Positions 60,221 through 61,200 of a DNA stretch of 61,200 nt are shown here, piece after piece. The DNA is from Treponema sp. UBA1793 (GTDB taxonomy: Bacteria; Spirochaetota; Spirochaetia; Treponematales; Treponemataceae). Below the pieces are notes generated by a model. The model had not been told where the DNA came from. It saw only the letters and a list, made by a program, of their open reading frames with translations, and made no database searches. Made by a program: the position numbers and the translations under genes. Every line of letters starts with the position of its first letter. Position 1 is the first letter of the stretch. The stretch is from positions 11,231-72,430 of the forward strand of contig DCFX01000047.1 in NCBI GenBank assembly GCA_002314445.1, written 5' to 3'.

Positions 60221-61200
60221 ATGAAACGTTTTGTCTGTATTGTTTTATTCATTTTCATGTACTCATTTGCATCCGCAGAAGTACGGACAATGGAAATTTC
60301 AACTATTAAAATCTTTATCGACGATACGGAATTTTCATGGAAAAGACAAAGTGAAAAACCGCAGCTCGTTGCAGGAGATGAACCTTCCATAACAGCTGAA
60401 ACAGTCATTTCATTCACCTCCCTCCGTCCTGAAAAAAAGATGTCTCTGTCTGCACTTGAGCGAGAAGTGAATCAGACAAAACTCCGGCTCGACGACAGCG
60501 GATATTTCTACTCTGCGAAGGCGGTCTGTATTCAGTCCCGGAAAGAACCGGAAAAGGAGATTGTCATCATCACGGTAAAAAGCGGATTTTTCTGGAGGTT
60601 CGGAGGCGGAAACGCATACGGCGTTTTTGGCAAATCATGCATCGGAGGCAGACGGCTGCAGGTACTCGGATATGCCGGATGGAATAAAAACGGCGCATCC
60701 GTATTGTATGAGCACGCATTTGATTCACCTGCCATTCTTGGCAGCAGTCTCTTCTGGGACGGACCTGCATCATTATTTTCATCAGACAGTACGCTTTCCG
60801 GCACGTCCGGCATAACGGGAATCTGTACGCAGGGCTTGTTTATCACCCCTGATATGCGCTTCTGCACCGACATCATCGGCCGGGTTGATTTTTCATCAGG
60901 GTTTGCAGAAGACTCTTTCTGCATTTCACCTTTTATACAGTGGAGCAAGTCTTTCAGCAGGACGCTGACAGCAGCATCCGTAGTACAGTCATATTTTTAT
61001 CCCTGCACCGGACAAAATCCTTTTTCCGGTGCGGAAATCATTGCTTCTATAAATTGGACACCGGTACCGTACGTCACGTTTGCATTCTGCACGGCAGGCG
61101 GTCTTTCGCCGGAAAATAATGCAACTCCTTTCAATCTGAGTGGAAATAGTGCCGGGACAACTTCGACCACCGCAGTCGAAAACAGAATCATCCGTTCGGG
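60221..61200 (+). CDS. Omp85/POTRA-like outer-membrane protein, 5' part only
   Basis: An open frame that continues past the window edge (326 residues visible). Residues 1-19 (MKRFVCIVLFIFMYSFASA) form a Sec signal peptide. Residues ~55-125 resemble a POTRA domain: LSALEREVNQTKLRLDDSGYF then VIITVKSGFFWRFGG. Beyond it are alternating polar/hydrophobic beta-like strands with aromatic girdles and Gly-rich turns typical of an outer-membrane barrel. AGGGAGAG lies 9-10 nt upstream of ATG. Likely a surface-antigen/Omp85-like protein rather than BamA itself, since only one POTRA is apparent. Confidence 0.72.
   Translation, partial: MKRFVCIVLFIFMYSFASAEVRTMEISTIKIFIDDTEFSWKRQSEKPQLVAGDEPSITAETVISFTSLRPEKKMSLSALEREVNQTKLRLDDSGYFYSAKAVCIQSRKEPEKEIVIITVKSGFFWRFGGGNAYGVFGKSCIGGRRLQVLGYAGWNKNGASVLYEHAFDSPAILGSSLFWDGPASLFSSDSTLSGTSGITGICTQGLFITPDMRFCTDIIGRVDFSSGFAEDSFCISPFIQWSKSFSRTLTAASVVQSYFYPCTGQNPFSGAEIIASINWTPVPYVTFAFCTAGGLSPENNATPFNLSGNSAGTTSTTAVENRIIRS

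Overview
This window reads as a piece of a Treponema-like spirochaete chromosome. The inference rests on gene content: a fused AroD-AroE enzyme, a PASTA-only membrane protein, a complete AmmeMemoRadiSam gene set, B12-binding radical SAM proteins, and starch/glycogen and oligosaccharide genes. Gene density is high, with many 4-base ATGA stop/start overlaps. The first ~2.3 kb looks more AT-rich than the rest by eye. I see no rRNA, tRNA, transposase, phage gene or CRISPR array.

Layout. 221-2153 (-): a double-glycine-leader, Gly/Ser/Cys-rich protein with a C39-like domain, and a secreted partner of unknown function. 2478-5923 (+): pyrE followed by a BtuFCD-type importer. 5927-6049: an inverted-repeat-bounded 18-bp tandem array. 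6058-7764 (-): lipoprotein alpha-amylase. 8171-16478: YgiQ radical SAM, TcdA, a serine hydrolase, a carbohydrate-binding-module/tyrosine-phosphatase fusion, an FAD oxidoreductase and a B12-binding radical SAM protein. 16479-17166: gene-free and packed with nested inverted repeats. 17167-27524 (-): MATE pump, polar amino-acid ABC transporter with two paralogous binding lipoproteins, EamA exporter, glycogen phosphorylase and GlgX. 27616-36442: era (+), then on the minus strand a fused ECF transporter, Nudix, a membrane protein, PASTA protein, AroDE, RpiA and RluA. 36540-40848 (-): CmpB-like membrane protein, AmrB, AmrA, DNA methyltransferase, a 53-residue protein and AmrS. 40935-44620 (+): adenylate cyclase and a large B12/radical SAM protein. 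44716-48019 (-): TrkH/TrkA potassium uptake and a PAS-like membrane protein. 48107-58259: a small unknown protein, an AraC regulator, and a divergent Opp/Dpp-type ABC operon ending in a GH3 beta-glucosidase. 58270-60094: terminator, 22-bp phased repeat, cupin and Gfo/Idh dehydrogenase. 60221-end (+): start of an Omp85-like outer-membrane protein that runs off the window.

How it fits together. Carbohydrate use dominates: secreted amylase, GlgP/GlgX for storage glucan, a phosphatase carrying a glycogen-binding-type module, and an ABC/GH3 operon that probably imports beta-linked oligosaccharides although its transporter belongs to the peptide family. The BtuFCD-type importer could supply cobalamin to the B12-binding radical SAM proteins.

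A recurrent signal is that many operon-leading genes lack a Shine-Dalgarno sequence and instead have a -10-like TANNNT hexamer ending 6-8 nt before ATG (often TGNTANNNT), whereas internal genes have good Shine-Dalgarno sites. This suggests extensive leaderless transcription. The best candidates for undescribed biology are the double-glycine-leader cassette, the laforin-like fusion, the Amr/methyltransferase operon with its 53-residue protein, and the nested-hairpin repeats at 16.5-17.2 kb.
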